From contig CACWTQ010000023.1 in the NCBI GenBank assembly GCA_902763835.1, positions 1-63,151 on the forward strand: a stretch of DNA of 63,151 bases. The letters run 5' to 3'. The DNA is from an uncultured Ruminococcus sp. (GTDB lineage: Bacteria; Bacillota; Clostridia; Oscillospirales; Acutalibacteraceae). A program made the translations under genes and the position numbers. Positions 51,746 to 60,897 of the stretch are shown in pieces. The notes beneath the pieces are model-generated. The model was not told the DNA's origin. It ran no database searches and saw only the letters and a program-made list of their open reading frames with translations. Within the stretch, counting starts at the first letter, position 1, and every line of letters begins with the position of its first letter.

Positions 51746-52147
51746 ATGAATATTGCATTAATAGCACACGATGCGAAAAAGGAATTAATGGTGCAGTTCT
51801 GCATTGCATACTGCGGAATATTAAGCAGACACAACCTTTGTGCTACAGGCACTACGGGTAAAATTGTTTCGGAAACAACAGGTTTGAAGATAGTGAAGTA
51901 TCTCAGCGGTTCGCAGGGCGGCGGTCAGCAGATTAAGGCAAAAATCGGCTGTGATGAGGTTGATATGCTCCTCTTCTTCAGAGATCCGCTCAATCCGAAG
52001 CCGCATGAGCCGAACGATATGGATTTGCTCAGAATTTGCGATATGCACAATATTCCCGTTGCTACAAATATCGCAACAGCAGAGGTTCTCATTCACGGTT
52101 TGGAGCGTGGTGACCTTGACTGGCGTGAAATTATGCGTCGTCATTAA
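51746..52147 (+). CDS. mgsA: Methylglyoxal synthase
   Basis: Converts dihydroxyacetone phosphate to methylglyoxal and phosphate, a bypass that relieves sugar-phosphate overload. 133 aa, full length. Catalytic and phosphate-binding residues are visible: AHDAKKELM at the N-terminus, TGTTGK (near residue 35), SGSQGGGQQI, LFFRDPLNPKPHEPNDMDLL (catalytic Asp), ATNIATAE. GGGAGGA precedes the ATG. Co-oriented with minD-like and hisS. Confidence 0.96.
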   Translation: MNIALIAHDAKKELMVQFCIAYCGILSRHNLCATGTTGKIVSETTGLKIVKYLSGSQGGGQQIKAKIGCDEVDMLLFFRDPLNPKPHEPNDMDLLRICDMHNIPVATNIATAEVLIHGLERGDLDWREIMRRH

Positions 52148-52189
52148 TTTATTGGCATTTATTTACGGAAGTGTGAGGAAAGAAATGAT

Positions 52190-53497
52190 ATGGGAGTTTT
52201 AACAAAAAAGGTAAAGGGTGCGGAAGATATTCTTCCGGCTGACAGCTATAAATGGCAATTTGTGGAGGACGTGATGAAAAAAGAAGCCGAGAGTTTCGGC
52301 TTTAAGGAAATCCGCACACCTGTTTTTGAGCATACCGTGCTTTTTAACAGGAGCGTAGGAGAAACTACCGATGTTGTTCAGAAAGAAATGTATACATTCG
52401 ATACCAAGGGCGGAGAGAGCATTACTCTTCGACCCGAGGGTACTGCCGGTGCGGCGAGAGCGTATCTCGAACACGCACTTTACAACAACGGCTTGCCTGT
52501 TAAAGCATATTACCTGCTTACCTGCTACCGCTACGAAAAGGCTCAGGCAGGCAGACAGAGAGAGTTTCACCAGTTTGGTATGGAAACCTATGGTGCTGCC
52601 GATGCGAAAGCTGATGCGGAAATGATTTGTGCAGCTTCGAGTATTTTTAACAGGTTAGGTATTGACAACATTAATCTTGAAATTAACTCTATAGGTTGTA
52701 AAACTTGCCGCAAGGATTATACTTCGGCTTTGAAGAGTTATTTTGAAAGCCACAAGTCCGACCTCTGTCCGACTTGTCTTTCACGACTTGACAGAAACCC
52801 TATGAGGATTCTCGACTGCAAGAACGAGAGCTGCAAAAAGATTGCGAAAGACGCTCCGACCGTTCTTGAATACATATGCGGAGATTGTTCGGCTCACTTT
52901 GAAAAGGTAAAGACTTTCCTTGATGCGGCAGATGTTGAGTATACGGTGAACCCGACTATAGTTCGTGGTCTGGACTACTACACACGCACGGTGTTTGAGT
53001 TTGTAACCGATTGTATCGGGGCTCAGAGTACGGTTTGCGGCGGCGGAAGATATGACGGTCTTATTGAAGAATTGGGCGGTCAGCCTACTCCGTCACTGGG
53101 ATTCGCAATGGGTATTGAACGTCTGCTTATGGTTCTTGACGCTCAGAAGATTGAAATTCCGAAGCCACCAACCTGCGACTTGTACATTGCGTCATTGGGT
53201 GAAGATGCGGAGGTCAGAGCATTCGGTCTTATTAAAGAACTCAGAGAGGCTTCATTGATTGCCGAGGGCGACATTGTGGGCAGAGGTCTTAGGGCACAGA
53301 TGAAGTATGCGGATAAAATCGGTGCTAAATTCAGTATGGTTATTGGTGACGATGATATTTCGGAGAACAAAGCAAAGGTCAAGAATATGGCAAACGGAGA
53401 TCAATTTGAAGTTCCGCTTGACGAAGAGTTCTTGAATGCTTTTCTGGAGAAGTATTTGGAAAATTATCAGAAAAATATTTCAATGTCATTGCAGTAA
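52190..53497 (+). CDS. hisS: Histidyl-tRNA synthetase
   Basis: Class II synthetase that charges tRNA-His; 435 aa. Motif 2 region CYRYEKAQAGRQREFHQFG, histidine motif VRGLDYYTRTVFEF, motif 3 SLGFAMGIERLLM, and a C-terminal anticodon domain. An insertion with cysteine pairs (CKTCRK, CPTC, CKNESCK) around residues 165-225 is seen in clostridial HisRS and may bind zinc. GAGGAAAG lies before the ATG. After the stop come a MITE and then a terminator at 53595. Confidence 0.96.
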   Translation: MGVLTKKVKGAEDILPADSYKWQFVEDVMKKEAESFGFKEIRTPVFEHTVLFNRSVGETTDVVQKEMYTFDTKGGESITLRPEGTAGAARAYLEHALYNNGLPVKAYYLLTCYRYEKAQAGRQREFHQFGMETYGAADAKADAEMICAASSIFNRLGIDNINLEINSIGCKTCRKDYTSALKSYFESHKSDLCPTCLSRLDRNPMRILDCKNESCKKIAKDAPTVLEYICGDCSAHFEKVKTFLDAADVEYTVNPTIVRGLDYYTRTVFEFVTDCIGAQSTVCGGGRYDGLIEELGGQPTPSLGFAMGIERLLMVLDAQKIEIPKPPTCDLYIASLGEDAEVRAFGLIKELREASLIAEGDIVGRGLRAQMKYADKIGAKFSMVIGDDDISENKAKVKNMANGDQFEVPLDEEFLNAFLEKYLENYQKNISMSLQ

Positions 53498-53516
53498 AAA
53501 CCGTATAAATAACTAA

Positions 53517-53586
53517 GGAACTGTCAGAAAATAACTTGAACATTTATACTTGTCTAATTTGTTCAACCTATTTCCCAAACAGTTCC
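53517..53586 (-). repeat. MITE family A, copy 10 (short form)
   Basis: 70 bp, TAA on both sides (53514-53516, 53587-53589). It sits between the hisS stop and its terminator, so it will be transcribed in the hisS 3' UTR. Confidence 0.92.
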
Positions 53587-53594
53587 TAACAAAG

Positions 53595-53624
53595 AAGCAA
53601 GCCTGAAAATCGGCTTGCTTTTTT
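53595..53624. terminator. Terminator after hisS
   Basis: AAGCAAGCC ... GGCTTGCTT followed by TTTT; an A-rich left side may also serve the convergent gene. Confidence 0.88.
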
Positions 53625-53646
53625 ATAAAAATATGAAGAATAAAAA

Positions 53647-54882
53647 TTAAATTCTATCCTTTGTAAGCTCTTCTTTAATCTGCTTAATCTCGCTATTAAG
53701 TTCGTTATCCCTTACCGCAAGGTCTTTTTTCTTTTCGGTAACCGAAGCAAGTTCATTGTCTATAGATTCATTGTAATCCTTTTTCTCGTCTGCAATCTTT
53801 TTGTAAACTTCCTCCAGCTTTGCATTTACTTCATCAAGCTGAGTTGACAAAGTTTTCTTGTCCTTAGACTTAAAAATTCCTAAAGAACTTATCTTATCGT
53901 TAAGCTCGTCACGGTCAAGCTCCAAATTCTTTTTTTCGTCTTCAAAGCTCGAAACAAACTTACCTCGTTTCTTGCTGATTTCGGAGTATGCCTTTTCGTA
54001 TTCTCCGAACTTCTCGTCAAGCTCTTTCATACCCTGTTTGGCAGTATCAAGTCTGCGTTCAAGCTCTGCTTTCTCCTCGGGGTGTTCTTCCCAGTAATGG
54101 TTAATCGCATCTTCCTTTTCTTTTTCCTTAAGACGTTCGGCAGATTTTCTGCTTTTGGAAATGTTCTCGCTAATTAGGCTTCTGATGTTTTTCACCGATG
54201 TCGGAACAACATCTATAATGTAATCCTTGTCAAAGTTCTCAATGCTTTCAAGCTTACTCTCTATAACCTCGGCGGTTTCAATGCTCTTTTCTCCGAAAGC
54301 ATCAAGCTCCTTTACCTTGTTGAGAAAATGTTCGTAAACGGCAAGCTCGATCGAAGCAGAAGTGCTGATGTCAAGCTTACTCTGCTCTTTAGCTTTGTCA
54401 ATCTTACTTTGAAGAGCGTTAAGCTGCTCTTTTTGACGAGTTGAGTTGTAGCCGTTATCAGGAATAGCCTTTGCTTCATCAAGAAGCTTCATAATTGTAT
54501 CGGAAGTTTCGGTTTTAATTTTAAGTCTGTAGATATCCGAGTACTTATGTATATTATCGGAAATAACCTTTCCAAGCCCAAATAAACCGTCATCGCCCTC
54601 AAAAATGTGAGCGTGAAAATCAATTGCCTTTTTAAAACCTTTCTCAGCAGGCTTTAAAGCTGCAATATCCGCATTTGCCGCAGCCTGTCTGACAGTGAGA
54701 ACAGCCATATCCGCCCAGCCTTTTGGGTGAGAAAAATCACAGCTGTTCATAACTTCAATTATCTTATCGTAACCCTCTTTGTGCTTACCGTTCTTGATAA
54801 GCTCCAAAGCTTCGTCGGCAGCGGAGTTATGCTGTGCAAGAAGCTCACGATATTTCTTTATTTCCTCGATATTATCGATCAT
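53647..54882 (-). CDS. Coiled-coil hypothetical protein
   Basis: A 411-aa cytoplasmic protein without signal or membrane segment. The first 130 residues are helical repeats of TPR-like spacing (MNSCDFSHPKGWADMAVLTV, ...KPAEKGFKKAIDF). From about residue 225 to the end it is almost continuous heptad coiled coil (KAELERRLDTAKQGMKELDE, ELNDKISSLG, AKLEEVYKKIADEKKDYNES). ATG 54882 is chosen, with GAGGTGA upstream; a GTG 12 nt before lies in that site. No enzymatic motif. Possibly a scaffold. Function unknown. Confidence 0.75.
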   Translation of the reverse strand: MIDNIEEIKKYRELLAQHNSAADEALELIKNGKHKEGYDKIIEVMNSCDFSHPKGWADMAVLTVRQAAANADIAALKPAEKGFKKAIDFHAHIFEGDDGLFGLGKVISDNIHKYSDIYRLKIKTETSDTIMKLLDEAKAIPDNGYNSTRQKEQLNALQSKIDKAKEQSKLDISTSASIELAVYEHFLNKVKELDAFGEKSIETAEVIESKLESIENFDKDYIIDVVPTSVKNIRSLISENISKSRKSAERLKEKEKEDAINHYWEEHPEEKAELERRLDTAKQGMKELDEKFGEYEKAYSEISKKRGKFVSSFEDEKKNLELDRDELNDKISSLGIFKSKDKKTLSTQLDEVNAKLEEVYKKIADEKKDYNESIDNELASVTEKKKDLAVRDNELNSEIKQIKEELTKDRI

Positions 54883-55120
54883 GTAACATTTCACCTCAGA
54901 TAATTTAAAAAAAATTGTATAAAAACATTTTGATTAATATACCAATTATATCATGTATTTTTAATAAAATCAATATAAATATCGAAAAAATAAAAAAATC
55001 TTTTAATTTTGTTTATAAGTGTGTTACAAATTACAAATTTACAGTGAATACATTATGTAGAATGCGTAATTTGTAATGCGTATTTCCTTATGGAGGGAAA
55101 ATAACTTCATCGGTGGATTA
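54883..55120. other. AT-rich gap with short repeat
   Basis: No gene. Contains GAATGCGTAATTTGTAATGC (about 55068), a degenerate unit of the dispersed module, just before the next MITE. Confidence 0.45.
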
Positions 55121-55189
55121 GAAACTGTTTGGAAATAAGTTGAACAAATTAGACAAGTATAAATGTTCAAGTTATTTTCTGACAATTCC
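55121..55189 (+). repeat. MITE family A, copy 11 (short, degenerate ends)
   Basis: Begins GAAACTGTTTGG and ends GACAATTCC, one change in each terminus, suggesting an old or inactive copy. Flanks TTA and TAA do not match. Confidence 0.82.
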
Positions 55190-55359
55190 TAATGTTTTTT
55201 ACTAAAAGAAATGCTTTTTGCATAGCAAAAACATTTACAGTAGTTTTTTTATTTTTTTATAGTATTTTAATATTTTTTGTGCTATAATTATAATGTGTAA
55301 AGATATGCAATTTTAAAGGAATAAATTTTAAAATCAAATCTAAAGACGGAGGGGATAAA

Positions 55360-57081
55360 TTGAACGGAGTTTTAGCATTTGTGTTTGACTTGATTGTGGT
55401 AATCCTGCGAGTTGCTATTCCTGTTTTATCGGTTGTAATCCTTGTAAAAATTTATTCGTCGCTGCGGCACAACAGACGTGACGAACGTCCGCTTATTATG
55501 CTCTTTGATGATTTTTCAAAAAAGGCTGTGCCTGTGCTGTACTGGGAGAACTCAATCGGCAGAAGCAAGTGGTGCGATATCTTTTTGAATGATTCGACTG
55601 TTTCGAGAGAGCATGCGGTTTTGCTCAGGCGTGACGACGGCTGGAGTATCACCGATACAGGCTCGAAAGCCGGTGTTTTCGTCAACGGTGAGAGAATCAC
55701 CGAACGCACAAATATTTATCTTAACGATAAAATCCGCATAGGCTCAACTACACTTATCGTAAAGCGAGCAGAGGAGTTCGAGGGTGCTTCAAGACGCTCT
55801 TGGTTTTTCAGACCGACAGGAAAGAGCAGTATTTCGCCGAAGGTGCTTCTTTTGTTGATTTCAATTTTCTTTCTGCTTGTAACGATTGAAGCCTGCCTTA
55901 ATTCGGAAAGCCTTGAAACAGGTGTTATCGATATGATGCCCTTTACTTACGGCTTGATTACAATTGCTTTGATGTGGGGGACTTATCTTGTGACTTCGCT
56001 TGTTTTTAAACGGGTCAACTTTGAAATTGAAAGCCTTGCGTTTTTCCTTACGGGTACGGGTGTTATGCTCTCGGTTCATCAGTCGGAAAGGCAGGCTTTG
56101 GTACAAATAATATCTGCTGTTGTGGGTATTGTGCTTTTTGAATTTTTGATAAAATTTCTTGAAGACCCCGACAGAGTGGGGCAGTACACAAAATGGATTT
56201 ATATAGCGTCGCTCGGTTTGCTTGCAATTAACCTTATTTTCGGTACAACGCAGTACGGTGCGGCAAACTGGATTAATATCGGCGGTATCTCTGTTCAGCC
56301 TTCCGAGGTTGTAAAGGTTGGATTTATAATAGTCGGTGCAGGCAGCCTTGATCAGCTCCAGACTAAGAAAAACCTTTTGGGATTCATTATATTCTCTGCT
56401 ATGTGCGTAGGTGCGTTGGCTCTTATGGGCGACTTCGGTACTGCACTTATATTCTTTGCAACATTCTTACTCCTGTCCTTTATGCGTTCAGGCGACTTCA
56501 AAACGTTAGTGCTTGCGGTTACATCTGCCGTGTTTGCGTCTACTATCGTGCTTCGATTTAAGCCGTATATCTCCGAACGTTTCAAAGCGTGGGGACATGC
56601 ATTTGAAGAGCCGTATGTTTGGGATACAGGTTATCAGCAGGCGAGAACGCTCATTTACTGTGCAAGCGGCGGACTTTTCGGAGTTGGTATCGGAAACGGC
56701 TTTTGTAAAACATTGTTTGCTTCCGAAAGCGATATTGTAATCGGAATTGTTTGCGAGGAAATGGGAATTATTGTAGCTCTTGTTCTTGCGGTTTCAATAG
56801 GTGCGTTGGTGTTCTATGCAAGGGCAATTACAACAAGAAGCAGGAGTACGTTTTATTCGATATCGGCTTGCTGTGCGGCAGGGTTGCTTGTGGTTCAGCT
56901 TTCGCTTAACATTTTCGGTGCAACGGATATTCTTCCGCTTACGGGTGTAACGTTTCCGTTTATCAGTGCCGGCGGTTCAAGTATGATTGCGTGTTGGGGT
57001 TTGCTTGCTTTTATTAAGGCAGCAGACGAGAGAACGTATGCAATAAAAAAGCAAGGATTGTTCACATCATCGGAGGTATGA
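55360..57081 (+). CDS. FHA domain - FtsW/RodA/SpoVE fusion (SEDS glycosyltransferase)
   Basis: A 573-aa membrane protein. One N-terminal helix (residues 5-32), then a cytoplasmic FHA domain (about 45-135) with the phosphothreonine-binding residues GRS (67-69), SREH (82-85) and VNGERI. It is followed by a complete SEDS domain of about 10 helices with QPSEVVKVGFI, MGDFGTALIFF and PLTGVTFPFISAGGSSM. SEDS proteins polymerise peptidoglycan strands with a partner PBP, encoded 7 bp downstream. The FHA domain suggests control by a Ser/Thr kinase. TTG start with GGAGGGG. Confidence 0.93.
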   Translation: MNGVLAFVFDLIVVILRVAIPVLSVVILVKIYSSLRHNRRDERPLIMLFDDFSKKAVPVLYWENSIGRSKWCDIFLNDSTVSREHAVLLRRDDGWSITDTGSKAGVFVNGERITERTNIYLNDKIRIGSTTLIVKRAEEFEGASRRSWFFRPTGKSSISPKVLLLLISIFFLLVTIEACLNSESLETGVIDMMPFTYGLITIALMWGTYLVTSLVFKRVNFEIESLAFFLTGTGVMLSVHQSERQALVQIISAVVGIVLFEFLIKFLEDPDRVGQYTKWIYIASLGLLAINLIFGTTQYGAANWINIGGISVQPSEVVKVGFIIVGAGSLDQLQTKKNLLGFIIFSAMCVGALALMGDFGTALIFFATFLLLSFMRSGDFKTLVLAVTSAVFASTIVLRFKPYISERFKAWGHAFEEPYVWDTGYQQARTLIYCASGGLFGVGIGNGFCKTLFASESDIVIGIVCEEMGIIVALVLAVSIGALVFYARAITTRSRSTFYSISACCAAGLLVVQLSLNIFGATDILPLTGVTFPFISAGGSSMIACWGLLAFIKAADERTYAIKKQGLFTSSEV

Positions 57082-57088
57082 TAATACT

Positions 57089-58480
57089 ATGAAAAAAATA
57101 TTGAACAGGTCAATTTTAACGTGGGTTCTGGCGATTTTATTTTTCATTGGGTTGGGACATTTCACCGTTCGTTTGATTATCCACTCAAATGAATGGGCTC
57201 AAAAACCTATGAATGCCCATATCTCTGTGACGGGTCTTGCTCAGGCTGGCGATATTTACGACAGAAACGGAAATCTCCTTGCAGCAAGTGAAGATGGAAA
57301 TCGGTATTATAATGACAACCCGAGTGTTCGTGCTGCTATGCTGCATACGGTGGGGGACGATTCAACCAATATTCCTACCGCTGTTCAAAGTGTTTACAGA
57401 ACAGGTCTGACAGGCTATAATTACATTCTGGGTCTGGGTCTTCCCAACTCTTTCAGAAGCAGCAGCGATATCACTTTGACCCTTGACGCAAACGCCTGTG
57501 CGGCAACATATAATGCTATGGCAAGCAATAACTATAAAGGGGCGGCTATCGTTTACAATTATGAAACAGGTGAAGTTATTTGCAGTGTGAGTACACCAAG
57601 CTATGACCCATATTCTCCCGTTGAGATAAAAGACGGCGACAGTACTTACGACGGATTGTATATCGATAATGTTCTCAGCTCCACTTATCCGCCGGGTTCA
57701 ACGTTTAAGCTTGTAACGGCAGCGGCTGCTATTGAGAATATAGAGGGTTCGGAGGATAGACTTCTGTATTGTGAGGGCAGTAAAATTATCGGCGGTGAGT
57801 ATGTAACCTGTGTTGAGCCGCACGGCGAAATCAATATGAAAGATGCTCTTGCCGTTTCGTGCAACATTTACTTTGCGGAGCTTGCTGTTGAGCTGGGACC
57901 CGATACAATGACGGAGTATGCCGATAAATTCGGCTTCAACCACGCTTATAAAGTTGATGACAACGATGTAAAAAAATCAAGATACGACGTAAGCGAAGCC
58001 GATACGGCAGGTCTTGCGTGGTCGGGAGTAGGGCAGTACACCGATATGGCGAATCCTCTTCATATGGCTATGATTTGCTCTGCTATAGCAAACGGCGGCA
58101 CTCCCGTTGAACCGTATATGATTGACAGTGTTTCCTCTTTCTTTAACTTCAAAAATATTACCGCAGGGTCAAAGGGCAAAAGCGGTGAAAGAATGATTAA
58201 AAGCTCCACGGCTAATAAGCTTTCCGAAATGATGAGGTTTACCGTCAGCGACCATTACGGCGATTATATGTTTGGAGATTTGCACGTTGCAGCAAAAACA
58301 GGTACGGCGGAAGTTCCGGACGGTGCGGAAGACGGCTGGGTGGTCGGATATGTAACCGATGAAGATTGTCCGCTTGCATTTGCTGTTTGTATAGAACACG
58401 GAGGTTTCGGATACAGCTCGGCAGGTCCTATTGCAAAAGTTGCATTGGAGAACTCGGCAATTGCTGTCAGAGGGTATTAA
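57089..58480 (+). CDS. pbpA: Class B penicillin-binding protein (PbpA-like transpeptidase)
   Basis: Crosslinks peptidoglycan outside the membrane. 463 aa: short cytoplasmic tail, a membrane helix (residues about 10-30), a small pedestal (GDIYDRNGNLLA), and the transpeptidase domain with SxxK (PPGSTFKLV, near residue 205), SxN (AVSCNIYF) and KTG (AAKTGTAEV). At this length it resembles the mycobacterial PbpA rather than the long PBP2/PBP3. The ribosome site GGAGG is inside the end of the FHA-SEDS gene, so the two are coupled and form a SEDS-PBP pair. Confidence 0.94.
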   Translation: MKKILNRSILTWVLAILFFIGLGHFTVRLIIHSNEWAQKPMNAHISVTGLAQAGDIYDRNGNLLAASEDGNRYYNDNPSVRAAMLHTVGDDSTNIPTAVQSVYRTGLTGYNYILGLGLPNSFRSSSDITLTLDANACAATYNAMASNNYKGAAIVYNYETGEVICSVSTPSYDPYSPVEIKDGDSTYDGLYIDNVLSSTYPPGSTFKLVTAAAAIENIEGSEDRLLYCEGSKIIGGEYVTCVEPHGEINMKDALAVSCNIYFAELAVELGPDTMTEYADKFGFNHAYKVDDNDVKKSRYDVSEADTAGLAWSGVGQYTDMANPLHMAMICSAIANGGTPVEPYMIDSVSSFFNFKNITAGSKGKSGERMIKSSTANKLSEMMRFTVSDHYGDYMFGDLHVAAKTGTAEVPDGAEDGWVVGYVTDEDCPLAFAVCIEHGGFGYSSAGPIAKVALENSAIAVRGY

Positions 58481-58502
58481 AAATTATACTCGCAAGCATT
58501 AA

Positions 58503-58626
58503 GGAACTGTTTGGAAATAAGTTGAACAAATTAGGAACTGTTGGGAAATAAGTTGAACAATTTAGACGCAGGATAATTTGTTCTGTGTTAGGCACAACAC
58601 CGCAGGAATACTGACGTATTTCAAGG
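58503..58626 (+). repeat. MITE family A, copy 12 (nested/tandem, right-truncated)
   Basis: A first left end (GGAACTGTTTGGAAATAAG..., 58503-58530) is followed at TTA (58531-58533) by a second left end (GGAACTGTTGGGAAATAAG..., 58534 on). That one continues to ATTTCAAGGG and then breaks. TAA precedes the first. One copy inserted into the other, or the unit recombined. Confidence 0.85.
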
Positions 58627-58635
58627 GCATATCTC

Positions 58636-58652
58636 AGATTTTAAACAGGCTC
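58636..58652 (-). repeat. GAGCCTGTTTAAAATCT motif (IS5-type end?)
   Basis: Reverse complement of the word at 2803-2819, followed by TTA on its outer side. It resembles known IS5-family terminal repeats (GAGCCTGTTTAAA...). It borders the truncated MITE. Confidence 0.5.
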
Positions 58653-58721
58653 TTAAATTTATAATATACCCAAATGTCAGAAACAACCACAAAAATTGCT
58701 TCTCTTTTAGTTTTACAACAA

Positions 58722-58754
58722 AAAAGCCCACACAGGTGTAAGTGTGGGCTTTAA
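58722..58754 (-). terminator. Terminator after ferredoxin gene
   Basis: AAAGCCCACAC ... GTGTGGGCTTT stem followed on the minus strand by TT-rich sequence. Confidence 0.88.
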
Positions 58755-58787
58755 TTCTTGTGTTAATACTCAAAAGAGTAAACCGAA

Positions 58788-58958
58788 TTACTCCTCTGCC
58801 GGTGCACCAACGGGACAGACATTAGCACAGCTGCCGCAGGAAACACAAACATCTGCATTAATCTCATACTGAGAAGCACCCTCTGAAATAGCCTCTACCG
58901 GACATTCTGCTGCACATGTACCACAAGAGATACAATCTTCACTAATCTTATAAGCCAT
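58788..58958 (-). CDS. 2[4Fe-4S] ferredoxin
   Basis: A 56-aa electron carrier, MAYKISEDCISCGTCAAECP... and CVSCGSCANVCP.... Two CX2CX2CX3CP cluster motifs give the classical clostridial 2[4Fe-4S] ferredoxin that serves pyruvate:ferredoxin oxidoreductase and hydrogenase in anaerobes. It begins with an ATG 7 nt after AGGAGG and has its own terminator, so it is a small single gene. Confidence 0.97.
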   Translation of the reverse strand: MAYKISEDCISCGTCAAECPVEAISEGASQYEINADVCVSCGSCANVCPVGAPAEE

Positions 58959-59114
58959 AAGTCATCCTCCTTAGTATAGTCAATAATGGCATTTAATTCA
59001 TTGACTATATTCTATCACAACTGAACTAAAGATGCAAGAGGAATTTTTATGAAATTGTTAATTTAATAAATAATTTACAAACAGTTAGTGAATACTATGT
59101 GAACAAGTGTGCAA

Positions 59115-59978
59115 TCATTCAAGCTTTTTAAATTCTTCCAATTCTTTCTTATCAACCTTAATCTGAGCGTCTTTGATTATCTTTACCTCACTGCTCTTGT
59201 ATATTGCCGGAGCAGCGTCGGGAGATTTGTTGAGCCGAATTTTAAGCACCTTGCTTATCGGGTTTGTTTCGATAACAACACCGTTTCCGTTAGGTGTTTC
59301 TACAATTGCACCCACTTTCGGTATCTTTTTCAACAGCTCCGTGTAAGCCTCCTGTTCATATTTCAAACAGCACATCAGTCTTCCGCACGTACCCGAAATT
59401 TTTACGGGACTGAGCGACAGTCCCTGCTCTTTCGCCATTTTTATGGAAACAGGCTGAAATTCTCCCAAATACGAATTACAGCAAAGCGGTCTTCCGCAAA
59501 CACCTATTCCGCCGAGCATTTTCGCTTCGTCACGAACGCCTATCTGACGCAGCTCTATTCTTGTGCGGAAAATAGCTGCCAGTTCCTTGACTAATGCCCT
59601 GAAATCAACTCTGCCGTCGGAAGTGAAATAAAACAGAATCTTGTTGTTGTCAAAGGTGTACTCAACTTCAACGAGTTTCATTTCAAGTCCGTGTTCCGCT
59701 ATCTTTTTCTGACAAATCGAAAAGGCACGCTTTTCTTTCCTCTTGTTATCTTCAATGTGCTTTAAATCGTTTTCATCAGCTGCCCTTATAATCTTCTTCA
59801 AAGGGTGAACGATATCCTTATCGCTGACTGTCTTGTTTGCTATCGCAACCATTCCGCATTCAATCCCACGAGATGTTTCTACGATAACCTTATCTCCTAT
59901 TTTAAATTCATTATTTGTCGGATCGAAATAATATACTTTTCCGACCTCTTTGAATCTAACTCCAATTACTTCTGCCAT
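59115..59978 (-). CDS. ricT: RicT/YaaT PSP1-domain protein
   Basis: A 287-aa cytoplasmic protein of the PSP1/YaaT family. In Bacillus it forms the Ric complex with RicA and RicF, carries [4Fe-4S] clusters, and affects RNase Y-dependent RNA maturation and sporulation/biofilm decisions. Cysteine motifs GVCGRPLCC (near residue 160) and GTCGRLMCCLKYE (near 197) are intact. The C-terminus is Lys-rich. AAAAGGAG precedes the ATG. It follows holB by 46 bp, the same order as in Bacillus. Confidence 0.93.
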   Translation of the reverse strand: MAEVIGVRFKEVGKVYYFDPTNNEFKIGDKVIVETSRGIECGMVAIANKTVSDKDIVHPLKKIIRAADENDLKHIEDNKRKEKRAFSICQKKIAEHGLEMKLVEVEYTFDNNKILFYFTSDGRVDFRALVKELAAIFRTRIELRQIGVRDEAKMLGGIGVCGRPLCCNSYLGEFQPVSIKMAKEQGLSLSPVKISGTCGRLMCCLKYEQEAYTELLKKIPKVGAIVETPNGNGVVIETNPISKVLKIRLNKSPDAAPAIYKSSEVKIIKDAQIKVDKKELEEFKKLE

Positions 59979-60024
59979 ATATACTCCTTTTCTGTATATT
60001 GTGTATTATATATTGTTTGATGTG

Positions 60025-60897
60025 TTATCTAACGTGCCTGCTTTGACGAATATTAGCACACAGCCACGTTACAAGTAAATTCATATTGCAATTTTGCGAA
60101 AGCATTTTCTGAGCCTGACTTACCGTATCGAGAAGCTTTATTAAGGAACGCTTGCGAAGTGTTCTTGACAGCTCTGTGATATACTGCGGATATTGTCCGG
60201 TTTTGAAATATTTTTCTTCAAGTGCCAAACTTAAATATTCACTCAGCCGTTCAAGCACCTTCTGCATAAGAAGCTTGTCGCTTATGAGCTTTCCTGTAGC
60301 AATCAGAAGAGGAAGCTCCATATTGTTGGGTATAGCCCACGCAATTTCAACGGCTATCTCCTCGACTTTTTCGTCCTTTATGCTGTCCGCCGCCGTGTCG
60401 CTGTCACTAACTTTGAAAATGGTTGACCTTGAAAGTACTGTCTGCAATAAAATAGTTGACGATTCCGTCACTATTATAAACTGTACATTTTGGGGAGGCT
60501 CTTCCAATATTTTAAGCAGTGCATTCTGTGCCTCCGTGGTCATCTTGTCGAAAATAAGATAGACCTTGCCTTGTGCCTCGTTAGGCTTTACGAAACAATC
60601 GGATATCATTGTTCTTATTTCACCAATACCAACAGCCTGCTTTTTATCCGTAATTTTTACGGTGTAAATGTCCGGATGAATACCCTCGGTGGCTTTCAGG
60701 CAGTTTATACATTTTCCGCACGGCCGGATAACTTCACTTGAACACACACAGGATTTTGCAATCTCCAAAGCAGTGTTTTTTGCAATCTCAGTGTCCTTTG
60801 ATTCGATAACAACAGCATGGGGAAGTCGTCGGGAGTTTATTAAGGATTCGATTTGACGGCTGACCTCACAGTCACCGAGTATGTTTTTTAAACTCAT
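60025..60897 (-). CDS. holB: DNA polymerase III delta' subunit
   Basis: Clamp-loader subunit, 290 aa. AAA+ fold with a degenerate P-loop (ESKDTEIAKNTALEIA), as usual for delta', a zinc module with four cysteines (CVCSSEVIRPCGKCINC), and DKMTTEAQNALLKILEEPP plus SRSTIF (SRC-like arginine motif, with Thr for Cys). ATG 60897 is chosen (AAGGTGG upstream) over a start 24 nt earlier. Operon with ricT. Confidence 0.93.
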   Translation of the reverse strand: MSLKNILGDCEVSRQIESLINSRRLPHAVVIESKDTEIAKNTALEIAKSCVCSSEVIRPCGKCINCLKATEGIHPDIYTVKITDKKQAVGIGEIRTMISDCFVKPNEAQGKVYLIFDKMTTEAQNALLKILEEPPQNVQFIIVTESSTILLQTVLSRSTIFKVSDSDTAADSIKDEKVEEIAVEIAWAIPNNMELPLLIATGKLISDKLLMQKVLERLSEYLSLALEEKYFKTGQYPQYITELSRTLRKRSLIKLLDTVSQAQKMLSQNCNMNLLVTWLCANIRQSRHVR

